From CAYMUL01 sp964393605 (GTDB taxonomy: Bacteria; Bacteroidota; Ignavibacteria; Ignavibacteriales; Ignavibacteriaceae), in NCBI GenBank assembly GCA_964393605.1, contig CAYMUL010000015.1, positions 21,546 through 85,545 of the forward strand: a stretch of DNA of 64,000 nucleotides, in the 5' to 3' direction. The notes under the pieces were generated by a model, which saw only the letters and a list, made by a program, of their open reading frames with translations, was not told the DNA's origin and did no database searches. Made by a program: the position numbers and the translations under genes. How positions within the stretch are numbered: the first letter of the stretch is position 1; every line of letters begins with the position of its first letter. Below, one piece after another: positions 51,260-60,661 of the stretch.

Positions 51260-52120
51260 TTACTCGGCTTGTTCGAGTTGCGATTTATACATTTCTAAGT
51301 TTTTAATTTTCTCTTCGGTAAGAGTTGGATATTCCATCTCCAACGATTTCATAGTTTTGATAATTACTTCCGACATAACGAAACGGGAAAACCATTTATC
51401 ATCCGAAGGGATAATATACCATGGAACAATTTTTCTGCTCGTTTCTGTAATTGCATCTTCATATACTTTTTGATACTCATCCCAATGTTCTCGTTCTTTC
51501 AAATCGGAAGCAGAGAATTTCCAATTCTTATTCGGGTCGTCAATTCTTCGTAAGAATCTTTGCCGTTGTTCTTCATTTGAAATGTGAAGGAAAAATTTGA
51601 TGATATGAATACCGTTTTCGTAAAGATACTTTTCGAAATCACGAATTTGACGATAGCGTTTTTTCCAAAAGTCATTTGTAATTAATTCGGTCGGGATTTT
51701 TTCAGTGTGAATCAAATTATGAAGTTTAACAACTAACACATTTTCGTAATAAGATCTGTTAAAGATACCGACTCTTCCGCGCTCGGGCAGCGACTTCATA
51801 AATCGCCACAAGAAATCATGGTCGAGTTCTTCGGCCGATGGTTGTTTGAAACTATATACTTGCGTGCCTTGCGGATTAAGCCCGCTCATAACATTTTTAA
51901 TTGCGCTATCTTTTCCTGCCGCATCCATTGCTTGATAGATTATTAGTATTGCGTGTTTATCGTGCGCGTACATTTTATCCTGAAGCTTCGCCATCTTTTT
52001 GATGTTCTTCTTCATTTTTTTTTCGGCTTCATCCCGAATTATATCTTCGGGCGCAGTTGTGGGGTAATCCTTCAGCGAGGCGGGTGAATTGAAGGGAGCG
52101 ATGAATTGATCTATGTTCAT
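51260..52120 (-). CDS. ppk2: Polyphosphate kinase 2
   Basis: 286 residues. Walker A is YQAMDAAGKDSAIKNVMSG (about 62-80) and the lid/second motif is GRVGIFNRSYYENVLVVKL. PPK2 enzymes transfer phosphate between polyphosphate and nucleotides, usually favouring NDP or NMP phosphorylation. Class I-III assignment cannot be made by eye. It is a single gene with its own upstream region. Confidence 0.94.
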   Translation of the reverse strand: MNIDQFIAPFNSPASLKDYPTTAPEDIIRDEAEKKMKKNIKKMAKLQDKMYAHDKHAILIIYQAMDAAGKDSAIKNVMSGLNPQGTQVYSFKQPSAEELDHDFLWRFMKSLPERGRVGIFNRSYYENVLVVKLHNLIHTEKIPTELITNDFWKKRYRQIRDFEKYLYENGIHIIKFFLHISNEEQRQRFLRRIDDPNKNWKFSASDLKEREHWDEYQKVYEDAITETSRKIVPWYIIPSDDKWFSRFVMSEVIIKTMKSLEMEYPTLTEEKIKNLEMYKSQLEQAE

Positions 52121-52476
52121 TAGGACACCTTTAAATTTTGGTGAAATTGTTGTTCGAATAATACCTCGAATTTAGGTAAGATTCAACATGACTCGTCACA
52201 TTTCTTTTTTTATAGAGTGTTGATAAGTTTTGTTTAACCCTTTATTTCACTAAATTAATTTGTGCTTAAATGTTTTTTTTACTTGCATCATTAATATTAG
52301 ATAGAAATACAAGTTGAGATGGATATTTACTTATTAAGATGATGATGATTTAGACATAAATCTTTAATTGAAAAAATATGGTATCGATGTTCATAAGCAA
52401 CATTTAAATAATTGTTGCGATTCATAAAATTTAGATATACCCCCAAAATTCTTAAACTCATTAAGGGACATGTACG
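52121..52476. other. Intergenic region between divergent ppk2 and a methyltransferase gene
   Basis: 356 nt, AT-rich, no gene. A weak minus-strand site TTG-N20-TATTATTC lies near 52155-52185. Near 52400-52425 GCAACATTTAAATAATTGTTGC forms a short inverted repeat (GCAACA/TGTTGC). Confidence 0.4.
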
Positions 52477-53226
52477 ATGAATAATAAAATAGAAAATGAA
52501 AGGCTATTTCATAATCAGCGTTTTGAGAGTGATGACCAAGAAAGAGCCAAAGTGTCTAAATATTATTGTATCAACAAACTGCTTGATCAATACTATAATA
52601 ACAAGATATTAGAAACATGCAAAGGGGCTGATCTTTTGGAATATGGTTGTGCAACAGGAGTAACTGCCTTTGAATGGATGAAGTATGGAGCAAAAGTTAC
52701 GGGTATAGATATCTCGGATGAAGGCATTAAAAAGGCAAAAGATCGGGCAAAATATGAAGGTACTGATATTCAATTTTTCCAGATGGATGCCGAAAACATG
52801 TATCAATTCAACTCAGAATCATTTGATATTGTAACCGGAAAAGGTATTCTGCATCATCTTGATTTGGAGAAAGCTTATTCTGAGATTGCAAGAGTAATGC
52901 GCAAAAATGGACGAGCAATATTTATCGAACCCCTTGGGCACAACATAATTATAAATCTCTATCGAAAATTTACTCCTTCATTACGAACACAAGACGAGCA
53001 CCCGCTAATTTTATCAGATCTTGATAAAGCGAAAAAATATTTTGGACAAGTGCGGATAAAATATTTTCATATCACAACTCTCTCGGCAGTACCATTCAGA
53101 CACTATTTTTTCTTTAACGTATTATTACAGTTTTTAAATATGTTCGATACAAAATTGATGTCCATCTTTCCTTCTGTAAAAAAATATGCTTGGATAGTAG
53201 TGATTGAATTATATAACCCCTTATAA
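52477..53226 (+). CDS. Class I SAM-dependent methyltransferase
   Basis: 249 residues with a Rossmann-type SAM site: motif I LLEYGCATGVTAFEW (about 50-65), motif II VTGIDISDEGIKKAK, and FDIVTGKGILHHLDLEKAY with MRKNGRAIFIEPLGHN. The C-terminal part is less conserved. The substrate is unknown; lipid, quinone or small-molecule methylation is possible. An upstream ATG (52469) overlaps but stops after four codons. It is a lone gene. Confidence 0.85.
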   Translation: MNNKIENERLFHNQRFESDDQERAKVSKYYCINKLLDQYYNNKILETCKGADLLEYGCATGVTAFEWMKYGAKVTGIDISDEGIKKAKDRAKYEGTDIQFFQMDAENMYQFNSESFDIVTGKGILHHLDLEKAYSEIARVMRKNGRAIFIEPLGHNIIINLYRKFTPSLRTQDEHPLILSDLDKAKKYFGQVRIKYFHITTLSAVPFRHYFFFNVLLQFLNMFDTKLMSIFPSVKKYAWIVVIELYNPL

Positions 53227-53470
53227 TGATTCGAGTGGTACGGTCTGCGAATAAAAATTACTTCTAGTAAAAATTATTGTTGAACTACATGAGAAATATT
53301 TAAGATTCACAATGAGAGGTCAAATTTCTTTTAAAGTTGACTTCGCGCAAGTTTTGTTCCGCTTTCACAATTTTTGACGCTTTAATTCTTTTTACATATT
53401 TCAAATTGTAAATCTGTTTAATTTAAAATGAAGAATTAAATAATTAATTACACGACATAAATTCACCGAC

Positions 53471-54097
53471 ATGAAGAAAAGCCTTATTTTATCAATATCT
53501 GCCGCATTTGCGATAATAGCAATCATAGTTGTACTGATCTCATTTTTCACCGACAAAAAAGAAAATGTATCGACAGAAAATCCTTTTGAAGAAGTTGAAC
53601 GGACGAAAAATCTTTTACAAAATGGTTCGTTTGAAAATCCATTGTCGTTAAACGATTGGCAAATAAAAGTAGGCGCGAATTCAAACTACGGATTCGATCG
53701 CTTTTCGGTTAAGCATAATGAATTCAGTCTTGCAGTACAACATGATGCAAATGATTCGATAAAATTATTTCAGCGAGTTGACAATCTTTACCAAAACAAA
53801 AAATATATTTTCTTCGGCTTTGTTAAATCGGAAAATTTTGATTCCGTTTCTATTTCTCTCGAAGTGTACGATGCGAATGATAGCCTGCTTTTCTCGGGCT
53901 ACTCTGCAATCTTAAAAAATACTTTTGATTGGTCGATGGCTTCAACATGGATTCGAACTCAAGAAAAAAGTTGCGCTTATTTAATTATGAAAGTCGTTGC
54001 GGCGGGTAAAGGAAAAGTTTGGTTTGACGATTTCAATTTATACGCAATGCCGATTGATTATAAGTTCAATCAAATAAACTTCGAGAAAATTTTTTGA
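53471..54097 (+). CDS. Membrane-anchored protein with a jelly-roll (CBM4/9-like) domain
   Basis: 208 residues. One N-terminal transmembrane helix (SAAFAIIAIIVVLISFF), then a short linker and a domain beginning NLLQNGSFENPLSLNDWQI, the common opening of carbohydrate-binding-like beta sandwiches, ending GKGKVWFDDFNLY. No catalytic residues are seen. It is probably exported and anchored in the inner membrane. The BatA-like gene follows 77 nt later; a shared role is not shown. Confidence 0.65.
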   Translation: MKKSLILSISAAFAIIAIIVVLISFFTDKKENVSTENPFEEVERTKNLLQNGSFENPLSLNDWQIKVGANSNYGFDRFSVKHNEFSLAVQHDANDSIKLFQRVDNLYQNKKYIFFGFVKSENFDSVSISLEVYDANDSLLFSGYSAILKNTFDWSMASTWIRTQEKSCAYLIMKVVAAGKGKVWFDDFNLYAMPIDYKFNQINFEKIF

Positions 54098-54174
54098 AAA
54101 TGTTACATGAAACTGACTAAAATATTTTCGGTGCCGCATCTATATTTCGTAAAACTTTTAACAATCTTTATTAA

Positions 54175-56262
54175 ATGACATTCCTAAATCCAGCAGTATT
54201 GTTGGGCTTGCTCGCCGCATCAATTCCAATTTTAATTCACCTTTTGAATTTAAGGAAGTTGAAACGTGTCGAGTTCAGCTCGTTGATGTTTTTGAAAGAA
54301 CTTCAGAAAAATCAGATCAGAAAAATTAAATTGAAGCAATGGCTTTTGCTTTTGATTCGCGTGATGATCGTGATATTATTGGTAACAGCATTCGCGCGCC
54401 CGACACTTGAAACTGCCGTCATCGGCGGAACTGCATCGACTGTTAAAACCAGCGCGGTATTTATTATTGATGATTCCTTCAGTATGGATGTATTGGAAAC
54501 GAACGGTTCACGCTTCAACATTGCAAAAAATATTACAAAGCAATTACTTGCACAACTCCATGAAGGCGATGACGCTACTCTGATTTTTCTTTCTCAAAAA
54601 TCCGACGCTGAAAAAATACTTTCAAAAAACATAAAAGAACTTTCGGCGCAGATTGATGAAAAAGAAATTTCTTTTGTGAGCGGTGATGTTCATAACGCTT
54701 TTACTTTAGCGGCTTTGGCATTGGATAAATCTCAAAATTATTCTAAAGAAATTTATTTTGTTTCAGATTTTCAAACTGCGAATTATAATAAAGAAAATAT
54801 TTATTCTGATTTTAGCGAAGTATTTAACGAGCGTGTTAAACTATTTTTGTTTCGCTTCGAAGAAAAAGATGTGAACAATCTCTCGCTCGATTCTCTTCGC
54901 ATGAACACTCAATTGTTTGAAAAAAATAAACCTGTTAATGTGTCGGTTTTTATTTCAAATCATTCAAAACAAAAAATAGAGAACCGCGTGATCTCCTTAT
55001 TTATCAATGGTGAACGAAGTGCGCAAAAAGGATTTACGATTGATGCCGGCGCGTCGCAAGAATTGATTCTGGAAGGAACAATTAAATCATCGGGTTTCAA
55101 CAAAATTGTTGTTGAAACAGAAGATGATGAATTGAATGCCGACAATAAAAGATACATCTCATTTTTTATGTCTGAAAAAATTAACGTTATTTTAGCAACA
55201 GAAAAAAACGGCGATGAAAAATTTATTACAACCGTGCTGCACGCTGTTGGTAAAGAAATGATTAACTTCAACGTGAAAAATATTTCACAAATAAATCTGT
55301 CGGAGTTAAAGAAATATGATGTACTTTATTTAATCGGTACGAAGGAAGAAATTAAACCGGCGGTTAAAAGTTTTGTTGAAAGCGGTGGAGGAGTTTTCTT
55401 TTTTCCTTCCTCTGTTGGCGAAATTAGTTCGTTAAATTCTTTCATGAATTCATTAGCTCTCCCGAATTTTAAACAAAAAATAATTGTCGATGATAAGAGT
55501 AACGACGAATATTATTTTGGCGAAACAGATTTTAATCATCCTATTTTTCAAAATCTTTTCGAGCAAAAAAAGAAAAAAGAAATTGATGCACCGTTTTTCA
55601 ATTCCTATTTTCAATTTTATACCGATGGACGCGGAAGCCGCATCATTACAATGCCGGATCGCTCTTCCTTCTTTTCGGAATTTAAGATTGGCGACGGCAA
55701 GTTTTTGATTGTGAATGTTTCCCCTACTCTCGAACATAGTAATTTCCCATTGAAAAGTGTTTTTGTCTCGATGATTGTGAAATCGCTTTTTTATTTATCC
55801 TCAAACGAAAGTATGAAGAGTTCGATCATCGCCGGAGACGAATTACAAATCGATCTTTCAAAATTTCCGCAAAGAAAAGCAAGAATTGTTTCTTCAACTC
55901 AAGGTGATGAATTTGTTAATCTCGAAGAGCAGCGCGATAAAAAATATTTGAGTTTTGCAAAAACTTATCATCCCGGTTTCTATGAATTATTTGCAGATAA
56001 TGATTTGGTTGATCTTAAATCGGTTAATGTTGATGCAAAGGAATCGCAACTGAGATATTTGAGTGAAGAAGACTTTGAAAAATATTTGAAAGAAATAAAT
56101 TACAAAGGCGCGATAAATTGGATAGACATCAGCTCAAATTTTACGGATGAAATTACGCGCGCTCGTTTCGGTAGCGAACTATGGAAAATATTTTTGATCG
56201 CCGCGCTCCTATTTGCGTTGCTTGAGATGTTCATTGCACGAACAAAAAAGAATGAGAAGTAA
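54175..56262 (+). CDS. BatA-like membrane protein with VWA domain
   Basis: 695 residues. The N-terminal BatA segment MTFLNPAVLLGLLAASIPIL is followed by a second helix (about 55-75), the arrangement of the aerotolerance-type double transmembrane domain. The VWA domain has the metal site DDSFS (Asp99, Ser101, Ser103). A central beta-rich region and a glutamine-amidotransferase-like segment (FVESGGGVFFFPSSVG) follow. A last helix is near 670-690. Such proteins are widespread in Bacteroidota and linked to stress or gliding, but the specific role here is unknown. Confidence 0.85.
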   Translation: MTFLNPAVLLGLLAASIPILIHLLNLRKLKRVEFSSLMFLKELQKNQIRKIKLKQWLLLLIRVMIVILLVTAFARPTLETAVIGGTASTVKTSAVFIIDDSFSMDVLETNGSRFNIAKNITKQLLAQLHEGDDATLIFLSQKSDAEKILSKNIKELSAQIDEKEISFVSGDVHNAFTLAALALDKSQNYSKEIYFVSDFQTANYNKENIYSDFSEVFNERVKLFLFRFEEKDVNNLSLDSLRMNTQLFEKNKPVNVSVFISNHSKQKIENRVISLFINGERSAQKGFTIDAGASQELILEGTIKSSGFNKIVVETEDDELNADNKRYISFFMSEKINVILATEKNGDEKFITTVLHAVGKEMINFNVKNISQINLSELKKYDVLYLIGTKEEIKPAVKSFVESGGGVFFFPSSVGEISSLNSFMNSLALPNFKQKIIVDDKSNDEYYFGETDFNHPIFQNLFEQKKKKEIDAPFFNSYFQFYTDGRGSRIITMPDRSSFFSEFKIGDGKFLIVNVSPTLEHSNFPLKSVFVSMIVKSLFYLSSNESMKSSIIAGDELQIDLSKFPQRKARIVSSTQGDEFVNLEEQRDKKYLSFAKTYHPGFYELFADNDLVDLKSVNVDAKESQLRYLSEEDFEKYLKEINYKGAINWIDISSNFTDEITRARFGSELWKIFLIAALLFALLEMFIARTKKNEK

Positions 56263-56626
56263 TTGAGAACGGAGAATTGACAATTGACAATGGAGAATTG
56301 TGAATAATAAAATTCTTTGTGCCTTCGTGACTTTGTGGCATTGACTTTTAATATGAACAGGGAAGAATTAGAAATTAGAAATATGAAATTAGAAATTAGA
56401 AATGAATAGTGAGAATTGTGCCTACTACGCGTTCGCTTTGGTATTAAAAATGGAGAATTGACAATGGAGAATTGTGAATAATAAAATTCTTTGTGCCTTC
56501 GTGACTTTGTGGCATTGATTTTTAATATGCACAGGGAAGAATTAGAAATTAGAAATATGAAATTAGAAATTAGAAATGAATGGTGAGAATTGTGCCTCCA
56601 CGCTTTCGCTTTGGTAGGTAAAAATG
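56263..56626. repeat. Tandem pair of a 174-bp intergenic repeat
   Basis: Two copies, period 174 bp (AAAATTCTTTGTGCCTTCGT at 56310 and 56484). Each has GAGAATTGTGAATAATAAAA, the GTGCCTTCGTGACTTTGTGG block, repeated TTAGAAATTAGAAAT units and a CACGCTTTCGCTTTGG-like end. No gene is supported. Confidence 0.88.
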
Positions 56627-57003
56627 GAGAATTTTGAATAATAAATTCCTTTGCGCTTCTTTGCGAACTTGGCGCTTAAAAAGAAGATGGCAATGGGACT
56701 TCGTGGTGTAAGTGTAAGAGTAAGTGTAAGTGTCTCCCTTCGGGAGATAAATAAGTGTAAGAAGAGAATTGACAAAGGGCAATAGACAATTGAAAATAAT
56801 AAATTATAAATTCCTTTGCGCTTCTTTGCGAACTTGGCGGTTAAAAAGAAGATGGCAATGGGACTTCGTAGTGTAAGTGTCTCCCTTCGGGAGATAAATA
56901 TGTGTAAGGTTTTGATGGCAGACGGTTCACAACTGCGAGATGAATCCGGGATAACAAAATACCGAATGCGAGGGTTGATTGCTGCTTGTGTTCGTCTTCT
57001 TAA
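56627..57003. repeat. Second repeat pair with the CTCCCGAAGGGAG hairpin
   Basis: Two copies (about 56650-56757 and 56812-56906) share CCTTTGCGCTTCTTTGCGAA, AAGAAGATGGCAATGGGACT and TCTCCCTTCGGGAGA. The stretch 56907-57003 is unique and open in one frame, but I do not recognise a protein in it. Confidence 0.82.
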
Positions 57004-59550
57004 TTAATCCTCATTTACAAAACTTGCTTTATAATCTCTTTTAGTCAATACCGTATCATACAAACCAACATCTTCTCCTTCGTGTTTGTTTATACCAACG
57101 TACACAAGGCTGGCATCTTCATAACGCTTAAACTTATAAACTGCATCATTCATCAATGCACTATTGAATACACCAAGACTTACAAGTAATTCAAAATCAT
57201 GTACATTTAAGCCTGTTACTTTTTTGAAAAGCCCCGGTTCAAGTTGAGTAATTACATCTTTCAAACTTCTTTCACGATAATCTGTTAAATACATAAACAC
57301 CGGTATGCGGGTTGCAAATTTGATAAGTTTTTCTTGAATTTGTTTTCTTAAACTCTTGTACTCTTTTTCTTCTTCAGTTAGCTCCTTTTTTTCTTTCCTT
57401 GTTAAATCTCTTTCGTTGGCTTCCTTTTTTGCTTTCTTTACAGAATCAGATTTATTTATTATCGTTTCAATATCTTGATTTAAATTTCGGAAGCCTTCAA
57501 TGTTCATGAGTGCTTGCATAGCTTTTTGATTGTTCATCAAACGATGGAGAGTATTATTATCAACATTAACAAGTAAAGCACTTTCCCAACGTCTCGCTAA
57601 TAGTGTTGCGGTTGTTCCACTCATTGCCATATCCAAAATTCCCGCCGCATCAATTTGTTTCATAGTACTTCCATCATAAGCAAGAACCGGAAGGAAGTGA
57701 ATAAATTCTTCAACTTTCTTTTCTGGATTTGATTCATTCACATTCAATCGACAGCTATAATCTGCAATTTGTCTTAATGCTCTGTCTGGCGCAAAATCAA
57801 AAACATAACATTCTTGTTTTATAATTTCTTCTTTGTTGGGCGATCTATCATCGGAATTATAAATTGTCCAGGGCGACTGCACCCTGAATGCTGCCTGGAA
57901 ATATGTTTCGGGACTTGAAGAATTACGAAGCATAAAAATTCCAGTCCACGGTTTAACAGTAACTCCGGTGGTCAATTTTCCGCAAGATAAAGTTATAGTT
58001 TTTGTTTTTAAAGGATTATCCATAGCTTCAAAAACCGGAGGGAGTGCATCAACCCCAATACCGGCACCTGTTCCTGCGGCAACAACTATGTTGTAATCGT
58101 GATAAAATTTATTTTGTTTTTGTGCCATTAAATTTTTCATTGCATAACAAGATGCAACGCTCGGTAAAAACCAAAATGTATGTGAAAGTACATTTAATAA
58201 TTTCGCATGTGAAAAAGGCATTGGTGGCTTTTGAGCACCTAACTTTAAATTATCTATTGATGTTTCTAAATATGAACCGCGAATTAAGTCCAACCATTTT
58301 TGAACTTCATTTTCATATTTAAATCGAGCACTAAAGGATTCGCCATTAGCGGAAAAGAAGACATTCAAATCAAACTCATTGAATTCTCCTTTCATTGCTA
58401 TTTCTCTTATCGAATCGGGTAATTGATAAGTGAGCAACAGCATGCGCGGTAACGCCGCATAGGGATTGTTAGCCCGGTTACTGCGAGCTTGCGCGGTATG
58501 AGCCCACACTTCTTTTGCTTTTTGTTCATCCGAGTATGTCCAATTGAATATCTGTTCTTCAATAAATTCGCCGGAAGTTATTGCTCTAAACGGAGTACCC
58601 GATAAATACAAATAGGCATTAGTCGTAATCGGCATTGTTTCTTCGTCGAAGTAATCTATTCCTTCCCCCTCACCAAACTTTACTTCTTTATTGTCTTCAG
58701 CTTCGAATAAATCTTTTGCATTTTCACGCCACGCGCCGTAATGATATTCGTCAAATACAACGCAGTCCCAATTAGTTGTATGCACCCATTCATTTTTTGC
58801 TTTAATACCGCCAACATCATTTTTCCCGAGATAATCCTGGAAAGAACCAAAACAAATAAACGGTTTGCTCTTGTTAGTATCTTCAAAAGTTAATCCGTTG
58901 CGTGAAATAAATTGCCACCCTCTAAAATCTATATGTGTTTGCAAATCTTCTTCCCAGGCACTTTGAACGGCAGGTTTAAAAGTTAATACGAGAAGTTTCT
59001 TCCATCCCATTTTCTTCGCAAGCTGATAAGTTGCAAAGGTTTTACCAAATCGCATTTTTGCATTCCAAAGGAAGTGGGGAGTTTTGTTCTTTGCCGAGCT
59101 AGTCGAAGCATCTTTTTTGAAACTTTTAAAGTAAGAAATAGTTTTATTCACAGCTTCTTCTTGTTCGGGTCGCATATTAAAGTTCAAAGACCTGTTATCC
59201 TCAATGGATGCATCCAGCTTGATTGAAAGTATAGCTGATCGAATTTCATCTACCGAACATTTAAACCATTCACCTTCGGTGTTCTTTATTTTCTTCTTCA
59301 GCAAATAACGATGCACATCGTGATCTGTGAATATGCTTCCATCTTTACGGATCGCAGATTCTTCAAGCACAATCTTATATTTTACTCTGCTTGTTTTTAA
59401 CTGTTCGGCTATTCGATCTTGAAAATTTCGAATTGTATATCCAACTTTTAGTAAACCTTTGTGGCTTTCTACACCAATTAATTCATATGCATAAATTGTC
59501 GGATTTGCATCCGGGCGTTTGGGAAAAAATTTATCGCTCATTTTAACCAA
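57004..59550 (-). CDS. GIY-YIG nuclease fused to a DEAD/DEAH-type helicase
   Basis: 848 residues. The N-terminal about 115 residues look like a GIY-YIG domain of the T5orf172/MUG113 type: TIYAYELIG, LLKVGYTIRNFQDRIAEQ and a later Glu region. A helicase core follows from about 125: NAKMRFGKTFATYQLAKK (Walker A, unusual MRFGKT), CVVFDEYHYGAW (DEYH instead of DEAH), and LYLSGTPFRA. Then comes a long C-terminal part rich in Lys/Glu. It is probably the translocating and cutting subunit of the restriction system. It overlaps the DUF1016 gene by 8 nt. Confidence 0.82.
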   Translation of the reverse strand: MVKMSDKFFPKRPDANPTIYAYELIGVESHKGLLKVGYTIRNFQDRIAEQLKTSRVKYKIVLEESAIRKDGSIFTDHDVHRYLLKKKIKNTEGEWFKCSVDEIRSAILSIKLDASIEDNRSLNFNMRPEQEEAVNKTISYFKSFKKDASTSSAKNKTPHFLWNAKMRFGKTFATYQLAKKMGWKKLLVLTFKPAVQSAWEEDLQTHIDFRGWQFISRNGLTFEDTNKSKPFICFGSFQDYLGKNDVGGIKAKNEWVHTTNWDCVVFDEYHYGAWRENAKDLFEAEDNKEVKFGEGEGIDYFDEETMPITTNAYLYLSGTPFRAITSGEFIEEQIFNWTYSDEQKAKEVWAHTAQARSNRANNPYAALPRMLLLTYQLPDSIREIAMKGEFNEFDLNVFFSANGESFSARFKYENEVQKWLDLIRGSYLETSIDNLKLGAQKPPMPFSHAKLLNVLSHTFWFLPSVASCYAMKNLMAQKQNKFYHDYNIVVAAGTGAGIGVDALPPVFEAMDNPLKTKTITLSCGKLTTGVTVKPWTGIFMLRNSSSPETYFQAAFRVQSPWTIYNSDDRSPNKEEIIKQECYVFDFAPDRALRQIADYSCRLNVNESNPEKKVEEFIHFLPVLAYDGSTMKQIDAAGILDMAMSGTTATLLARRWESALLVNVDNNTLHRLMNNQKAMQALMNIEGFRNLNQDIETIINKSDSVKKAKKEANERDLTRKEKKELTEEEKEYKSLRKQIQEKLIKFATRIPVFMYLTDYRERSLKDVITQLEPGLFKKVTGLNVHDFELLVSLGVFNSALMNDAVYKFKRYEDASLVYVGINKHEGEDVGLYDTVLTKRDYKASFVNED

Positions 59551-60553
59551 AATTTTCGTCGATTCTTTTAATTATTTCTTTTTCGTTGGGCAGCAGTTTT
59601 TTGTATTCTTTAGGTAATTGCGCTGTGGTTTTATATGTAGAAACCCCTATCGGCACACGGCTGGATTTTAAAGAATACTCAACAACCGTTCTGTTTTTCT
59701 CTTTGCATATAATAATTCCAATCGAATCATTTTCATTTGGCATTTTAATTTTATCATTTAAAATGCTCAGATAAAATTCCATCTTACCTTTGTATTCGGG
59801 AGTGAACTCACCTATCTTTAATTCAACTGCAACCAAACATTGCAGCTGCCGGTGATAGAGAAGTAAATCAATAAAATATTCTTTATCGTCAACTTCTAAT
59901 TTGAATTGATTGCCGACAAATGTGAATTGATTACCCATTTCAAGTAAGAATTTTCTAATGTTCTTAACCAGCGCGTTTTCTAATTGGCTTTCGCTATGCT
60001 CTTCCGAAAGATTTAAAAAATCAAAAGTATATTCATCTTTTACTGATAGATGAGCTTGGTTTTTAATCGATTCAGGCAAAGTATTTTCAAAATTGGTTTG
60101 GTTAAGCAGGTATTTTTCGTAAGTCTTATTTTCTATTTGGTGAATCAACACATTCTTCGTCCAGCCGTATTTTTTGGCTGCTAAAATGTAAAACTGCCTC
60201 TCTAATTTATCCTTACATTTCTTTAAAATGCTTATATGTTTACTCCAGCTAATTTCTCGTACCAGTGGTACGAGATTTTCAACATTATGATATTCATTAT
60301 AAAACTGCGCCATTAACCATAAATTACCAACGGAAAAACCGCCAACTCCGGGAAACTCTTTTTGCAATTCTTTTGATAATCTTGGAACTATAGCTTTTCC
60401 CCAGTTTTCGGTTTGCTTCTCTGATATTGACTTCCCGATTTCCCAATAAAGAGTAATTAAATGTACGTTTACAACTTTTAACGCTTCGTATTGCGCTTGC
60501 CGTACTTTGGCTTTTATCTCCGCAATAAAATTTGTTTGAATCTCTTTATTCAT
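59543..60553 (-). CDS. DUF1016 / PDDEXK nuclease (YhcG-like)
   Basis: 336 residues. The N-terminal helical DUF1016 part has LITLYWEIGKSISEKQ and GFSVGNLWLMAQFY. The C-terminal nuclease part contains FYFIDLLLYHRQLQCLVAVELKIG-like sequence (here EYFIDLLLYHRQLQCLVAVE then LKIGEF), giving the D-x(n)-ExK core of PDDEXK enzymes. These proteins often accompany restriction-modification genes. It overlaps the helicase gene and follows the Eco57I-like methylase by 108 nt. Confidence 0.88.
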   Translation of the reverse strand: MNKEIQTNFIAEIKAKVRQAQYEALKVVNVHLITLYWEIGKSISEKQTENWGKAIVPRLSKELQKEFPGVGGFSVGNLWLMAQFYNEYHNVENLVPLVREISWSKHISILKKCKDKLERQFYILAAKKYGWTKNVLIHQIENKTYEKYLLNQTNFENTLPESIKNQAHLSVKDEYTFDFLNLSEEHSESQLENALVKNIRKFLLEMGNQFTFVGNQFKLEVDDKEYFIDLLLYHRQLQCLVAVELKIGEFTPEYKGKMEFYLSILNDKIKMPNENDSIGIIICKEKNRTVVEYSLKSSRVPIGVSTYKTTAQLPKEYKKLLPNEKEIIKRIDENFG

Positions 60554-60661
60554 CCTCTTTACCGTCGTTCATTCCCATTGGGCGCATCATAATAGTCCGA
60601 ACTATGATTTTTATGATTTACAGATTTCTTTGATTTTCTAATTCGATTCATGCTTATCATC

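Noticed and set aside
56816..57007. 63-codon frame ending near the helicase gene
   Set aside because: Its first half is repeat sequence and the remainder has no recognisable domain.
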